Made by a program: the position numbers and the translations under genes | Assembly: GCF_900103825.1 (NCBI RefSeq) | Contig: NZ_FNIF01000012.1 | Location: 59,340 to 123,339, forward strand | DNA: 64,000 nucleotides | From: Paenibacillus sp. yr247 | GTDB lineage: Bacteria > Bacillota > Bacilli > Paenibacillales > NBRC-103111 | Reading direction: 5' to 3' | The notes under the pieces: generated by a model | What the model was told of the DNA's origin: nothing | The model's database searches: none | What the model saw: only the letters and a program-made list of their open reading frames with translations | Shown: piece after piece, positions 1-8,826 of the stretch | How positions within the stretch are numbered: position 1 is the first letter of the stretch | Layout of the letters: each line of letters starts with the position of its first letter

Positions 1-515
1 ATCATTCTTTCCTTTATCTCAATGATAGATACGCTAAAAGGAGGATGAAGTTGGATATGAAGCAAATTCAGCCGTTGATCGATAATTGCAAATTTAGGAT
101 CAGATTTAATTAACTCTTCAATAATCAACTCTTTTGTCCGTTGCTGCCACTCCGATTGTGAAGCAAGGTAAGATTGTTTAATCATCAATTCTGTCAACAT
201 CTTCACAAGGTCGCCAAATTCTTCAACTTCTTTTGACTCTCCTGTTATGCCAATGACACCAACGATTTTATTTTGGAATTCAATCGGCAGATTGATTCCG
301 GGGAGACTCCCTATCCATTGATTTTTATTCTTATTAGTTATGATTAATGGTTTGCCTTCTCTAATAACTTCAAGGGCACCTTCATGTACTTGTTTGATTC
401 GAGAAGAGTCACCGGAAGCAATAATGGTTCCTGAATCGTCCATGATATTAATATTTCGATTCAAACGGGTCATTGTTTCTTTAACTATAGCTTCAGCAAT
501 TTCACGGGTTAACAT
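1..515 (-). CDS. CdaR-family sugar diacid regulator, N-terminal part (runs off left edge)
   Basis: The minus strand is open from an ATG at 515 to the window edge (about 171 codons), preceded by an AGGAAGATAAGG ribosome-binding region. The product begins MLTREIAEAIVKETMTRLNR and continues with INIMDDSGTIIASGD, GINLPIEFQNKIVGVIGITG and EVEEFGDLVKMLTELMI, which is the putative sugar-diacid recognition domain of the CdaR family. Family members activate genes for glycerate, glucarate or galactarate use and carry a C-terminal PucR-type helix-turn-helix, which lies outside this window. The gene is divergent from the glycerate kinase/MFS/LarA genes to its right, which makes it their likely regulator (inference). 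Only the N-terminal third or so is visible. Confidence 0.85.
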   Translation of the reverse strand, partial: MLTREIAEAIVKETMTRLNRNINIMDDSGTIIASGDSSRIKQVHEGALEVIREGKPLIITNKNKNQWIGSLPGINLPIEFQNKIVGVIGITGESKEVEEFGDLVKMLTELMIKQSYLASQSEWQQRTKELIIEELIKSDPKFAIIDQRLNLLHIQLHPPFSVSIIEIKERM

Positions 516-653
516 ATCCTTATCTTCCTTTTTTCACAACATAGATAAAGTTGGTTATTTTGCATATAAAAATTCGGATATAAACAATATTTTTTATTTA
601 TTGTACACGAAGATATATAATGATGCACTATGTATAATAAGTTGTAAGTTGAT

Positions 654-667
654 TGAAAGCGATTTCT
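654..667. promoter_or_regulatory. cre-like site (CcpA)
   Basis: TGAAAGCGATTTCT differs from the catabolite-responsive element consensus (TGWAARCGYTWNCW) at one central base. It lies between the regulator at 1-515 and the decayed paralogue at 709-1131, where carbon catabolite control of the glycerate/diacid genes would be expected. This is a motif match only. Confidence 0.35.
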
Positions 668-708
668 TGAAATGAAGGCTGATATCTTATGTAGGGGACA
701 AATGATGA

Positions 709-1131
709 GATGAAGAATGAGCAAAAGAAAAACGTACTAACAGAAGAAATTGCAAGACAAATTGTCGAAATACTTTCCGGTGAAACAGGTCAAAATGTAA
801 ACATGATGAACCGTAATCGCAAATGGAAGGCGTTCGTGCAGGATATAATGTACCTATTGAATACAAAGGAGAACGGATCGGTGTTTTAGGTATAAGCGGA
901 GATCCTGAAGAAGTAGGTCCCTTTGAACGTTACGGCTGGATCGAAACAAGTGGCTTCTGCGATATATCGCTGAAATATTCTTGACGAGTTTAATAAAATA
1001 TTTAATGCTATTACTAAAAGGTTAAAGAGGGAAAAGAGATCTATAATGAACAATTACAAGCTCTTTGTTCGATTACATTAAGTATTCAGTCCATTGAGGT
1101 CATGATGAACAACTTAAAATCTTCTTTTTAA
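709..1131 (+). pseudogene. Decayed CdaR-type diacid recognition domain
   Basis: No intact frame is present, but pieces in different frames match the sensing domain of the CdaR family. One frame reads TEEIARQIVEILSGETGQNV; a shifted frame continues VPIEYKGERIGVLGISGDPEEVGPF, parallel to LPIEFQNKIVGVIGITGESKEVEEF in the intact regulator on the other strand. A third frame reads EQLQALCSITLSIQSIEVMMNNLK. Deletions and frameshifts destroy the gene before any DNA-binding domain. It is most simply a dead paralogue or ancestral duplicate of the adjacent regulator. The outer boundaries are approximate. Confidence 0.55.
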
Positions 1132-1151
1132 TAAAAAGTAAGGCGGTGGTT

Positions 1152-2336
1152 GTGATTAAAATTGTAATCGCACCGGATTCATTTAAAGGAAGCGTCTCAG
1201 CCATGGTGGCGGCACTTTCCATAGAGAAAGGAATAAAAAAATACATTCCTCATGCAGAAACCGTTTTGGTACCGATCGCAGACGGGGGAGAAGGAACAAT
1301 GGATAGCCTCGTAGCTACGACAGGAGGAAAGAAAGTCAATGTGACAGTAAAAGGCCCATTAAGTAACCCTATTGATGCTGAATATGGCTTGCTTGGCGAT
1401 GGGAAAACATGTGTCATTGAGATGGCTAGTGCATCAGGCTTATGCTTAGTTCCACAAGATCTAAAAAATCCTATGGTCACAACAACATATGGAACGGGGC
1501 AGCTCATCAAAAAAGCGCTGGATGATGGATATCGAAATTTTATTTTAGCAATTGGTGGAAGCGCTACAAATGATGGCGGAATTGGGATGTTACAAGCGCT
1601 TGGAATGCGGCTGTATGATTCCTCGGGAGAATTAGTTGGTTTCGGTGGAGGAGAACTAGATCGAATCGTTGTCATTGATAACAACAATTGGGATAAAAGA
1701 ATTGCCGATTCCATCTTTTTAATCGCTTCAGATGTTCAAAATCCTTTAATTGGTCCAAATGGCGCATCCCATGTTTTTGGCCCTCAAAAAGGAGCAACAC
1801 CACAAATGATTGATATATTAGATAAAAAAATGCATCATTGGGCCGATCTGGTTCAAGCTAAGACGGGGATTCAACTTCATGACATGCCGGGTGCGGGTGC
1901 GGCAGGAGGAACATGTGGAGCGTTCCAAGCGTTCTTCCCAGTAACTATGAAACGGGGGATTGATGTCGTCATTGAATATACAAGGCTGCGTGATCATTTG
2001 CAAGGAGCCGATGTAGTCTTTACTGGGGAAGGACAAATTGATTTCCAAACTGCATCGGGGAAAACACCTATGGGAGTCGCGCAAGAGGCTCAAAAGCTTG
2101 GAATCCCCACTTTTGTTCTTTGTGGATCTATCGGGAGAGGAATAGAAGTACTCTATGAATATGGAATTCAAAGTATTCATAGCATTATAAATGCCCCCAT
2201 GTCGTTACAAGAAGCGATAGAAAGAGCACCGGAGTTACTGGCGCAAAGCGCTGAACAAGTTATTAGAACTTTTTTTCCATACAAAACAGTTACAGAAAAA
2301 AATCAAAAAAACGAAACAATAAAACTACAGAAATAA
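1152..2336 (+). CDS. Glycerate kinase (GlxK/GarK family)
   Basis: The 394-residue product phosphorylates D-glycerate with ATP, to 2-phosphoglycerate in this family, feeding lower glycolysis. Visible family motifs are the start VIAPDSFKGSVSA, PIADGGEGTMD, IGGSATNDGGIGML, GPNGASHVFGPQKGA, GAAGGTCGAF and FTGEGQID. The length fits the family (about 380). The start is uncertain: a GTG at 1146 sits only two bases after the AGG, so I chose the GTG at 1152, which has normal spacing from AAGG at 1140. It is followed after 30 bases by the symporter and probably cotranscribed with it. The role in glycerate or sugar-diacid breakdown is strongly suggested by the adjacent CdaR-type regulator. Confidence 0.93.
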   Translation: MIKIVIAPDSFKGSVSAMVAALSIEKGIKKYIPHAETVLVPIADGGEGTMDSLVATTGGKKVNVTVKGPLSNPIDAEYGLLGDGKTCVIEMASASGLCLVPQDLKNPMVTTTYGTGQLIKKALDDGYRNFILAIGGSATNDGGIGMLQALGMRLYDSSGELVGFGGGELDRIVVIDNNNWDKRIADSIFLIASDVQNPLIGPNGASHVFGPQKGATPQMIDILDKKMHHWADLVQAKTGIQLHDMPGAGAAGGTCGAFQAFFPVTMKRGIDVVIEYTRLRDHLQGADVVFTGEGQIDFQTASGKTPMGVAQEAQKLGIPTFVLCGSIGRGIEVLYEYGIQSIHSIINAPMSLQEAIERAPELLAQSAEQVIRTFFPYKTVTEKNQKNETIKLQK

Positions 2337-2366
2337 AATTGAAATCATAAGAGGAGTGACTGATTT

Positions 2367-3653
2367 ATGAGTGCTTCAAAGTGGCTTAGAATAATTCCGG
2401 TTGCGTTCATCATGTATATGCTTGCTTATATGGATCGTATTAATGTGGGTATATTACTTCCGTACATTCAAAAGGATTTAAGTTTATCTTCGTCTGCCGC
2501 CGGAGAAATTGCCGGGATTTTCTTCTTTGGTTATATGCTACTTCAAATTCCAGGAGGGTTATTGGCAAGCAAATGGTCGGCGCGTAAGGTCATTTTCATC
2601 TTGATGATTTTATGGGGGCTTGCTGCGATCGCATGCGGTTTTGTGCAAACCGAACAGCAGCTGAAATTAGCCCGTTTTATACTTGGTATTGCAGAAGGCG
2701 GTGTTTGGCCAGCCGTTCTCGTCATGCTGGCTTCCTGGTTTACGCTAAAGGAAAGAGCCCGTGCGAATGCCTTCTGGATGGCTTGCCTTCCGGTATCCGC
2801 CATGTTGATGGCCCCGTTATCGGGGGTGCTGCTGGCCCACTACAGCTGGCATGCAGTCCTTGTAATTGAAGGTATTCCTCCATTAATCTGGGCTTTTGTA
2901 TGGTGGTTTGTGGTCAAAGATAAGCCGTCTGATGCTAAATGGATGGATGAAACCGAGCGCAAGAACTTAGAAACTCAATTAATAGAAGAACAAAAGAAAG
3001 GCGTTAAATCTAAAGGATACGGAGCTGCATTTAAAAATAAGACCGTTTGGGGTCTAGTGATGATGTACTTTTTCTGGATGACTGGTTTTTACGGGTACAC
3101 GCTCTGGGTACCCAGCGTCGTGAAAACCTTTACAAAAGATCCAGGCACAATGGGTTGGTTGACAGCTATACCGTTTACCTTTGCATTGGTAGGCATGATT
3201 GTGAATTCGTTCTGGTCGGATCGTCGCATGAACCGGACGCAGCACGTTATCGTCCCTTTGCTAATCGCGGCAGTAAGCATGGTAATAGGACAATTTGTAA
3301 GCGATCCGTATCTACAAATGATCCTTCTTTCGATTACTGCTATAGGGGTCTATGCACCATACGGTCCGTTGTGGACCATTCCGACGGCAGTTGTGCCAGC
3401 TGGAATTGTTGGTGCTGCTCTTGGATTGCAGAATGCCATTGGAAACTTAGGAGGGTATTACGGTCCGAAAGTGGTTGGCGTTTTGAAAGATTCCACTGGC
3501 AGTTTTCATGCAGGTTTCTATTTCCTGGCATCATCACTAGTTATGGCTGCGCTGTTTACTTTCATCATCGGATTGCGCTTAAAGAAACAAGAAATCGCTT
3601 CAAACTCAAAAAATGACGCGTCAGATCTTCCTGTAAAGACGGTATCCTCCTAG
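2367..3653 (+). CDS. MFS transporter, anion:cation symporter (ACS) family
   Basis: The 428-residue integral membrane protein has about twelve hydrophobic segments. The N-terminal half carries ACS-type signatures such as YMDRINVGILLPYIQKDL, GIFFFGYMLLQIPGG and RFILGIAEGGVWPAV. Relatives move glucarate, galactarate, hexuronates or glycerate with protons. The ATG at 2367 follows AAGAGGAGTGACTGATTT. Position between glycerate kinase and a hydroxyacid-racemase-like enzyme points to a hydroxyacid such as glycerate or an aldarate as substrate (inference). The last codons lie inside a rho-independent terminator, so the stop and terminator are overlapped. Confidence 0.9.
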   Translation: MSASKWLRIIPVAFIMYMLAYMDRINVGILLPYIQKDLSLSSSAAGEIAGIFFFGYMLLQIPGGLLASKWSARKVIFILMILWGLAAIACGFVQTEQQLKLARFILGIAEGGVWPAVLVMLASWFTLKERARANAFWMACLPVSAMLMAPLSGVLLAHYSWHAVLVIEGIPPLIWAFVWWFVVKDKPSDAKWMDETERKNLETQLIEEQKKGVKSKGYGAAFKNKTVWGLVMMYFFWMTGFYGYTLWVPSVVKTFTKDPGTMGWLTAIPFTFALVGMIVNSFWSDRRMNRTQHVIVPLLIAAVSMVIGQFVSDPYLQMILLSITAIGVYAPYGPLWTIPTAVVPAGIVGAALGLQNAIGNLGGYYGPKVVGVLKDSTGSFHAGFYFLASSLVMAALFTFIIGLRLKKQEIASNSKNDASDLPVKTVSS

Positions 3654-3679
3654 GATACTGTCTTTACAGTTTAATTTTA
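3631..3679 (+). terminator. Terminator overlapping the MFS stop codon
   Basis: An 18-bp stem (CTGTAAAGACGGTATCCT pairing with its complement, one G-U pair) almost without loop is followed by TTTAATTTTAT. The TAG stop of the symporter at 3651-3653 lies in the centre of the hairpin. A ribosome finishing the gene would melt it, so it may act as a translation-linked attenuator in front of the LarA-like gene. Confidence 0.8.
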
Positions 3680-3721
3680 TTCTATTGCAAACATAACAAT
3701 GATCATGGAGGATAGGTAACA

Positions 3722-4990
3722 ATGATATTTCCTAAGTTAATAAAAGTCAGACAAAAATTTATGGGTCCCGTTGTAGAGGATGTTGAAAAAAAAGTGTTCG
3801 AGCAATTAATGCTTTTAGGGATACAGGAACGGATTACTCCCGGTATGAGAATCGCGATTACTGCAGGAAGCCGGGGGATCGCCAATATTCCATTGATCAT
3901 ACGCTCTGTTGTTCGAGCATTGAAGAAATGGGGGGCAGACCCCTTTATTATTCCAACCATGGGTAGCCATGGGGGCGCAACCGCAGAGGGACAGATTGAC
4001 GTGCTTCACAGCTTGGGAATCACTGAAAAGTTTTGTGAAGCTTCTATTGTTTCTTCGATGGAAGTTAGTCAGATAGGGGAAACGCCTCAGGGAATGCCTG
4101 TTTATGTAGATAAAAACGCACTGGAAGCAGATGCCGTCCTATTGGTAGGACGTGTAAAGGTGCATACCGATTTTAAATCACCGATCGGCATTGAGAGTGG
4201 CTTGATGAAGATGGCGGCAATCGGGATGGGTAAACATAAGCAAGCCTTGCTTATCCATACTTATGGAGTTCACGGGATTCGGGATATCATGCCTGAGGTA
4301 GCAAGGGTCGTACTGAAGAATGTGAATATCCTTTGTGGGGTTGCTATCGTGGAAAACGCTTTTGAACAAACAGCAATCATTGAAGCAATACCTACCGAAA
4401 ACATCCCTTACAGGGAAAGAGAACTTCTTGAGGTTTCGGCTTCTTTGATGCCAAAGCTTCCCGTAGATGATCTTGACGTTCTGATTGTGGATGAAATCGG
4501 GAAAAATTACAGTGGTACTGGAATGGATACCAATATTATCGGAAGAATCCGAATTTTGGGTACCGAAGAACCGAAAGGCCCGAGGATTAAATACGTAATA
4601 GCTAGCGATTTAAGTGAGGAATCCCATGGTAATGCGCTGGGGATCGGACTTGCCGATCTAACCACCACGCGACTTTTTAACAAAATCGATTTTCATATCA
4701 TGAACGAAAATGTAGTGACGAGCACTTTTCTTCATCGTGCGATGATCCCGATTGTTATGGAGAGCGACAAAGAAGCTTTATCCGCTGCTTTAAGGGCAAC
4801 TTGGGGAGTAGCTTCCAACCAAGCGAGAATTATCCGTATCCCTAATACACTTCAATTGGAATACCTCTATGTTTCAGAAGTGCTGTTGCCAGAAGTAATG
4901 CAATTGACTCATATTGAGTTAGTTGATGAACCGACGGAAATAACGTTTGACGGGCAAGGATATTTTTATAAGTCGGTTTTTGCTCATTAA
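3722..4990 (+). CDS. LarA-family (lactate racemase domain, DUF2088) protein
   Basis: The 422-residue product belongs to the LarA superfamily, whose characterised members racemise or epimerise small 2-hydroxyacids with a nickel-pincer nucleotide cofactor. Visible features are an N-terminal nucleotide-binding-like stretch (MRIAITAGSRGIANI), a histidine motif MGSHGGATAEGQ, and RVKVHTDFKSPIGIESGL followed by MKMAAIGMGKH, the region holding the lysine/histidines expected for cofactor attachment. The canonical LarA D-x-T-R-P motif is not preserved, as in several divergent subfamilies. The ATG follows GGAGGATAGGTAAC. Next to glycerate kinase and a symporter, a 2-hydroxyacid epimerase acting upstream of the kinase is a reasonable guess. 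The cofactor genes larB, larC and larE are not in the window. Confidence 0.8.
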   Translation: MIFPKLIKVRQKFMGPVVEDVEKKVFEQLMLLGIQERITPGMRIAITAGSRGIANIPLIIRSVVRALKKWGADPFIIPTMGSHGGATAEGQIDVLHSLGITEKFCEASIVSSMEVSQIGETPQGMPVYVDKNALEADAVLLVGRVKVHTDFKSPIGIESGLMKMAAIGMGKHKQALLIHTYGVHGIRDIMPEVARVVLKNVNILCGVAIVENAFEQTAIIEAIPTENIPYRERELLEVSASLMPKLPVDDLDVLIVDEIGKNYSGTGMDTNIIGRIRILGTEEPKGPRIKYVIASDLSEESHGNALGIGLADLTTTRLFNKIDFHIMNENVVTSTFLHRAMIPIVMESDKEALSAALRATWGVASNQARIIRIPNTLQLEYLYVSEVLLPEVMQLTHIELVDEPTEITFDGQGYFYKSVFAH

Positions 4991-5112
4991 ATAATAAGTT
5001 ACGCAAGTTGTACTTCAGTCAATAAAGCAGACACATTTTTATGAAACTCGGTGTTGCTCATCGTACCTTTTCCCATATGCAGTACAATCAATGAAGTCAA
5101 AACAAGAAGAAT

Positions 5113-5152
5113 AAGCTTATGTCTGAAATAAGCAGACATAAGCTTAATTTTT
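5113..5152 (+). terminator. Rho-independent terminator
   Basis: A perfect 13-bp stem (AAGCTTATGTCTG and its complement) with a seven-base loop is followed by AATTTTTT. It lies 120 bases after the LarA-like gene and ends the first transcription unit. Confidence 0.85.
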
Positions 5153-5395
5153 TACAAATGTTGCTACCAGCTTTGGAACGGCCCGATGCCGTGGTTGTGT
5201 ATATTTCGGTTAAATATTCCTCCTTTAGGCGATTATATTACCTGCAAGTTTCAATTATAAACCTATACAATAGAACCATGAAAGCGCATTACTTATTTTA
5301 GGGGATCGGGAATGAAGAAGATGCTAATTACACGACGCCCCAAAAGTGAACCGGAAACTTCATGTAAAGGTCTAGGACAAGCAGTATGTTTTTTT

Positions 5396-5409
5396 TGAAA
5401 AGGCTTTCA
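5396..5409. promoter_or_regulatory. cre-like palindrome (CcpA)
   Basis: TGAAAAGGCTTTCA matches the palindromic cre optimum TGAAAACGCTTTCA at 13 of 14 positions. It lies about 107 bases before the first gene of the ABC importer at 5516, a sensible place for catabolite repression. This is a motif match only. Confidence 0.4.
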
Positions 5410-5515
5410 ATGGAGTGGATTTAATAAGGGGGTGATGTTTATCTGAAGTAGTAAAACCAGCAATTTGTTAAACGCATAGGTTTTATTCTATGAAAAATGA
5501 ATCAGGAGGTCAAAT

Positions 5516-6850
5516 ATGAAAAGAGTACTGAAACCATTTTCAATTGTTCTCGCTGTATCCATGTTTTCCACATCATTGGCTGCTTGTTCCAGAGCAGATG
5601 TAACGCCCGTTCCCAGCGCCAAAACCAATGATCCGGGCAAACCGACACAGCAACAAAAAGAAGTTTCGCTGACCTGGTCGTTCGGTAAAGATGCCTCCGG
5701 GGTTAATGCAAAGCTGGTGAAAATGTTCGAGGAGAAAAATCCGGGGATCAAAATCAACATCATGGAGATGCCCCAAAAATCGGATGCTCAGCACAACGAT
5801 TACGTGACCAAACTCTCTTCGAAGGATACAAGCATCGACGTCATGAACATCGACATTATTTGGCCTCCAGAATTCGGGGCTTCCGAATGGTTGGAGCCGC
5901 TGAACGGGTATTTTTCGAAGGAAGAACTTGATAAATACCTTCCGGGTCCGGTTCAAGGCAACACCCTGAACGGAAAAATTTACGGGATTCCATACTATAC
6001 CGATGCGGGAATGCTCTTTTACAGAAAAGATATTCTTGACGAAGCCGGTTTGAAACCTCCGAAAACGTTCGATGAGCTGAACAATCTTGCCAAATCGCTG
6101 AAAGGCAAAGGCGGAACGGAGTATGGGTTCGTCTATCAGGCCAACCAGTACGAGGGGCTTGTGTGCAATATCTTGGAATACTTCTGGGGGAATGGCGGTG
6201 ACGTTCTTGGTGCGGACAATAAAGCGGTCATTGATTCGCCCAATAACGTGGAGGCATTGAAATTTTTTGCCAACATGACGCAATCCGATCTCGTGCCTAA
6301 AGGAATCGCGACTTACATAGAAGAAGATGCACGCACCGTCTTTACGGAAGGCAAGGCCGTTTTCATGAGAAACTGGCCGTACGCTTGGGCAAAATCGCAA
6401 GATGAGGGTTCCAAGGTCAAAGGGAAGGTCGGAGTCGTTCCAATGCCGGTAGGGCCATCGGGGAAAAATCCGGCTGCGACGTTAGGTGGCTGGAACCTTG
6501 GTATCAACGTCAATATTTCGAAAGAAAAGAAAGATGCTGCGGTGAAATTAGTGAAGTACCTGACTTCGGACGAAGCCCAAAATTTCTTGGCTATTAACGG
6601 CGGACGCATTCCGATTCGGAAAGATTCGTTCAAAAACGCCGATGTGCTGAAGGCCAATCCGCACTTCGAGTCTCTTTACGATGTGTTCATCAACGCCAAA
6701 CCGCGTCCAGTTTCGCCGATTTATCCGCAAATTTCCGACGTGATTCAAATTCAAACTCATAAAGCGATTACAGGCGGCCAACCGGCGGAGCAATCCATAA
6801 AAAATATGCAGAAAGACATTTCCGACTTATTGGCGAAGTACAAAAAATAG
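5516..6850 (+). CDS. Sugar ABC transporter substrate-binding lipoprotein (family 1)
   Basis: The 444-residue protein starts with a signal peptide and lipobox (STSLAAC, cysteine near residue 24), followed by a serine/threonine/proline-rich linker and a MalE/UgpB-like binding fold. Characteristic stretches include MFEEKNPGIKINIMEMP, IDVMNIDIIWPPEFG, YGIPYYTDAGMLFYRKD, FTEGKAVFMRNWPYAW and LGGWNLGI. It is anchored outside the membrane and delivers a sugar or oligosaccharide to the permeases encoded at 6942 and 7910. The composition (WPYAW, PMPVGPSGKN) is closest to trehalose/maltose-type binding proteins, but the substrate cannot be read from sequence. The ATG follows AGGAGGTCAAAT. A G+C-rich hairpin separates it from the permeases, which usually gives higher expression of the binding protein. 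Confidence 0.92.
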   Translation: MKRVLKPFSIVLAVSMFSTSLAACSRADVTPVPSAKTNDPGKPTQQQKEVSLTWSFGKDASGVNAKLVKMFEEKNPGIKINIMEMPQKSDAQHNDYVTKLSSKDTSIDVMNIDIIWPPEFGASEWLEPLNGYFSKEELDKYLPGPVQGNTLNGKIYGIPYYTDAGMLFYRKDILDEAGLKPPKTFDELNNLAKSLKGKGGTEYGFVYQANQYEGLVCNILEYFWGNGGDVLGADNKAVIDSPNNVEALKFFANMTQSDLVPKGIATYIEEDARTVFTEGKAVFMRNWPYAWAKSQDEGSKVKGKVGVVPMPVGPSGKNPAATLGGWNLGINVNISKEKKDAAVKLVKYLTSDEAQNFLAINGGRIPIRKDSFKNADVLKANPHFESLYDVFINAKPRPVSPIYPQISDVIQIQTHKAITGGQPAEQSIKNMQKDISDLLAKYKK

Positions 6851-6863
6851 CACTCGTAACTGG

Positions 6864-6887
6864 GGCGGTCCCCTTCCCAGGGCCGCC
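6864..6887 (+). terminator. Hairpin between binding-protein and permease genes
   Basis: GGCGGTCCC and GGGCCGCC can pair with one bulge across a short loop; no U-run follows. It is more likely an mRNA-stabilising or attenuating structure than a full terminator, giving more binding protein than permease. Confidence 0.5.
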
Positions 6888-6941
6888 TTCTACTAAAAAT
6901 GGATTAAAAAACAAACGGCTTTACGGTAGGAGGTATTTGAC

Positions 6942-7898
6942 ATGAAGGCTCAAGCTTCACTCGCAATGGAGGAATCGACTGTTTTAAAGAAGAAAAAGCG
7001 GTTTTTCAACAGTCAGAGGCAAGAGTCATTATTGGCTTACGCTCTGGTGGCACCCGCTATTATGACCATTAGCTTGTTTGCGTTGTATCCTATTTTGAGC
7101 ACCGTTTGGCTCAGTTTACATGAAATAATACTGAATATGCCAAATTTGGGAAAGCCGTTTATCGGATTACAGCATTACGTTACTTTGAGTACCGATACAA
7201 GATTTTGGGCTTCTCTTTGGAACACGTTTTACTTTACATTTTTCTCGGTTTTGATGGAATTGATTTTCGGATTTGCCATAGCTATTTTGATTAACAGAAA
7301 CTTTCGCGGTCGGGGAATCGTCAGGGCGTCCGTTCTGGTCCCGTGGGCGATTCCAACCGTTGTATCGGCCTTAATGTGGAAATTTATGTTTAATGACCAG
7401 TTGGGGGTTATCAACGATCTCTTTGTGAAAGCCGGCATTCTCAACCATTACATTGCGTGGCTTGGCAGCAAGGAAACTGCTCTTTGGGCCATTATAGTGA
7501 CGGACGTATGGAAAACAACGCCTTTTATGGCTTTATTGATATTAGCGGGATTGCAGGTGATCCCGGCGGATATTTACGAATCGGCCAAAGTGGACGGCGC
7601 AACCCGTTTTCAACAACTTGTGAAAATTACGATACCGTTGGTCAAGCCGGCCGTACTTGTGGCTCTGTTGTTCAGGACTCTTGATGCATTCCGCGTATTC
7701 GACATTGTGTTTGTCATGACAGGTGGAGGACCCGCCAACTCTACGGAGACACTATCGATGTACGCGCAGACCACGCTTATGCGTTATCTGGATTTTGGCA
7801 AAGGGTCTGCCTTGTCGGTGATCACGTTTCTATGTGTGCTGTTGATCAGCTTCTTTTACATCAAATTTCTCGGAGTCAAGATGGATAAAAAGATGTAG
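6942..7898 (+). CDS. Sugar ABC transporter permease (MalF/UgpA type)
   Basis: The 318-residue membrane protein has a charged cytoplasmic N-terminus (residues 1-28, KKKKRFF) followed by about six membrane spans. The EAA loop that docks the ATPase reads YESAKVDGATRFQQLVKI with the following TIPLVKP. It forms the translocation pore with the product of 7910. The ATG follows AGGAGGTATTTGAC. It is cotranscribed with its partner, whose gene starts 12 bases later. No ATPase gene is in the cluster. Confidence 0.93.
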   Translation: MKAQASLAMEESTVLKKKKRFFNSQRQESLLAYALVAPAIMTISLFALYPILSTVWLSLHEIILNMPNLGKPFIGLQHYVTLSTDTRFWASLWNTFYFTFFSVLMELIFGFAIAILINRNFRGRGIVRASVLVPWAIPTVVSALMWKFMFNDQLGVINDLFVKAGILNHYIAWLGSKETALWAIIVTDVWKTTPFMALLILAGLQVIPADIYESAKVDGATRFQQLVKITIPLVKPAVLVALLFRTLDAFRVFDIVFVMTGGGPANSTETLSMYAQTTLMRYLDFGKGSALSVITFLCVLLISFFYIKFLGVKMDKKM

Positions 7899-7909
7899 GG
7901 GGAAGACCA

Positions 7910-8740
7910 TTGGTTATTGAACGTACTAAAACTACATTGTTCTATGCTGCCGTTTGGATTTTTGTACTCGTAGTCATGTTTCCGTTTTTCTGGCAAATCA
8001 TCACATCGTTCAAACCGCCGGAGCAGATTTATAAGATGCCGCCGGATTGGTTTCCTTCACCTATCTATTTCGGTAGTTATATCGCTACCTTTACTAAACA
8101 CCCGTTTACCATTTATTTAGAAAACAGTTTGATTGTGGCGACAGCCACCACGCTGTATAGCATCGTAATCGGTTCCCTTTGTGCGTATGCGGTAGCGCGG
8201 CTTCATTTCAAAGGAAAAAACTTCATCTTGATGCTTGTGTTGACGGTATCCATGTTTCCAGCCATATCTATTCTTAGCCCGCTTTATATTTTGTTAAGGG
8301 ATTTCAGGTTGCTCAACACATTCGAAGGTTTGATACTTCCTTATACTACGCATGGATTGCCGCTAACCATCTGGATACTGGCGAGTTTCTTTAAAGATAT
8401 CCCATCCGAACTGGAGGAATCTGCTCGAATCGACGGTACCTCTCGTCTCGGTGCGTTTTGGAGGATTATCGTTCCTTTAGCCGCTCCCGGTGTATTCACA
8501 ACCGCAATTCTCGTCTTTATCGGTGCATGGAACGAGTTTTTGTTTGCGTTTTCGTTCATGTCCAAAGACATTATGAGAACGGTTCCTGTCGGTATTGCTA
8601 TGTTTCCGGGGGAACACGACCTTCCGTGGGGGGATCTTTCTGCGGCCTCGGTCATCGTTACGGTGCCGTTGATCGTGATGGTACTCATATTTCAAAGAAG
8701 GATCATTTCAGGTTTGACGTCAGGAGCAGTAAAAGGCTAA
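7910..8740 (+). CDS. Sugar ABC transporter permease (MalG/UgpE type)
   Basis: The 276-residue partner permease has about six membrane spans. The EAA loop reads LEESARIDGTSRLGAFWR followed by IIVPLAAPG. The start is a TTG at 7910 preceded by GGGGGAAG, with no better ATG in frame. With the binding protein at 5516 and the permease at 6942 it makes a family CUT1-type importer for di- or oligosaccharides. A strong terminator follows. Confidence 0.92.
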   Translation: MVIERTKTTLFYAAVWIFVLVVMFPFFWQIITSFKPPEQIYKMPPDWFPSPIYFGSYIATFTKHPFTIYLENSLIVATATTLYSIVIGSLCAYAVARLHFKGKNFILMLVLTVSMFPAISILSPLYILLRDFRLLNTFEGLILPYTTHGLPLTIWILASFFKDIPSELEESARIDGTSRLGAFWRIIVPLAAPGVFTTAILVFIGAWNEFLFAFSFMSKDIMRTVPVGIAMFPGEHDLPWGDLSAASVIVTVPLIVMVLIFQRRIISGLTSGAVKG

Positions 8741-8778
8741 TCGTGGAACTGAATGTCCCTGGTTACAACACATAGATG

Positions 8779-8826
8779 AGTGCATAAAAAACTCGTATAA
8801 ATACGGATTCTTTATGCACTATTTTT
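8779..8826 (+). terminator. Rho-independent terminator
   Basis: AGTGCATAAAAAACTCGTAT pairs with ATACGGATTCTTTATGCACT over a long stem with a few internal mismatches, followed by ATTTTTC. It closes the first ABC operon. Confidence 0.85.

Larger units (their letters stand above)
4991..5515. other. Intergenic region between hydroxyacid locus and ABC module 1
   Basis: I see no gene here. It contains one clear terminator (5113-5152), one cre-like element (5396-5409) and presumably the promoter of the binding-protein gene at 5516. A 60-codon open frame at 5119 starts inside the terminator stem and shows no family features or ribosome-binding site. Confidence 0.6.

Noticed and set aside
340..675. 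Plus-strand open frame of 111 codons
   Set aside because: It is the antisense shadow of the CdaR-type regulator and has no ribosome-binding site.
3047..3616. Plus-strand frame of 189 codons
   Set aside because: It is an out-of-frame shadow of the MFS transporter; translated sequence is cysteine/arginine-rich noise.
5573..6400. Long minus-strand open frame (275 codons)
   Set aside because: It lies wholly inside the binding-protein gene on the other strand and shows no domain features.
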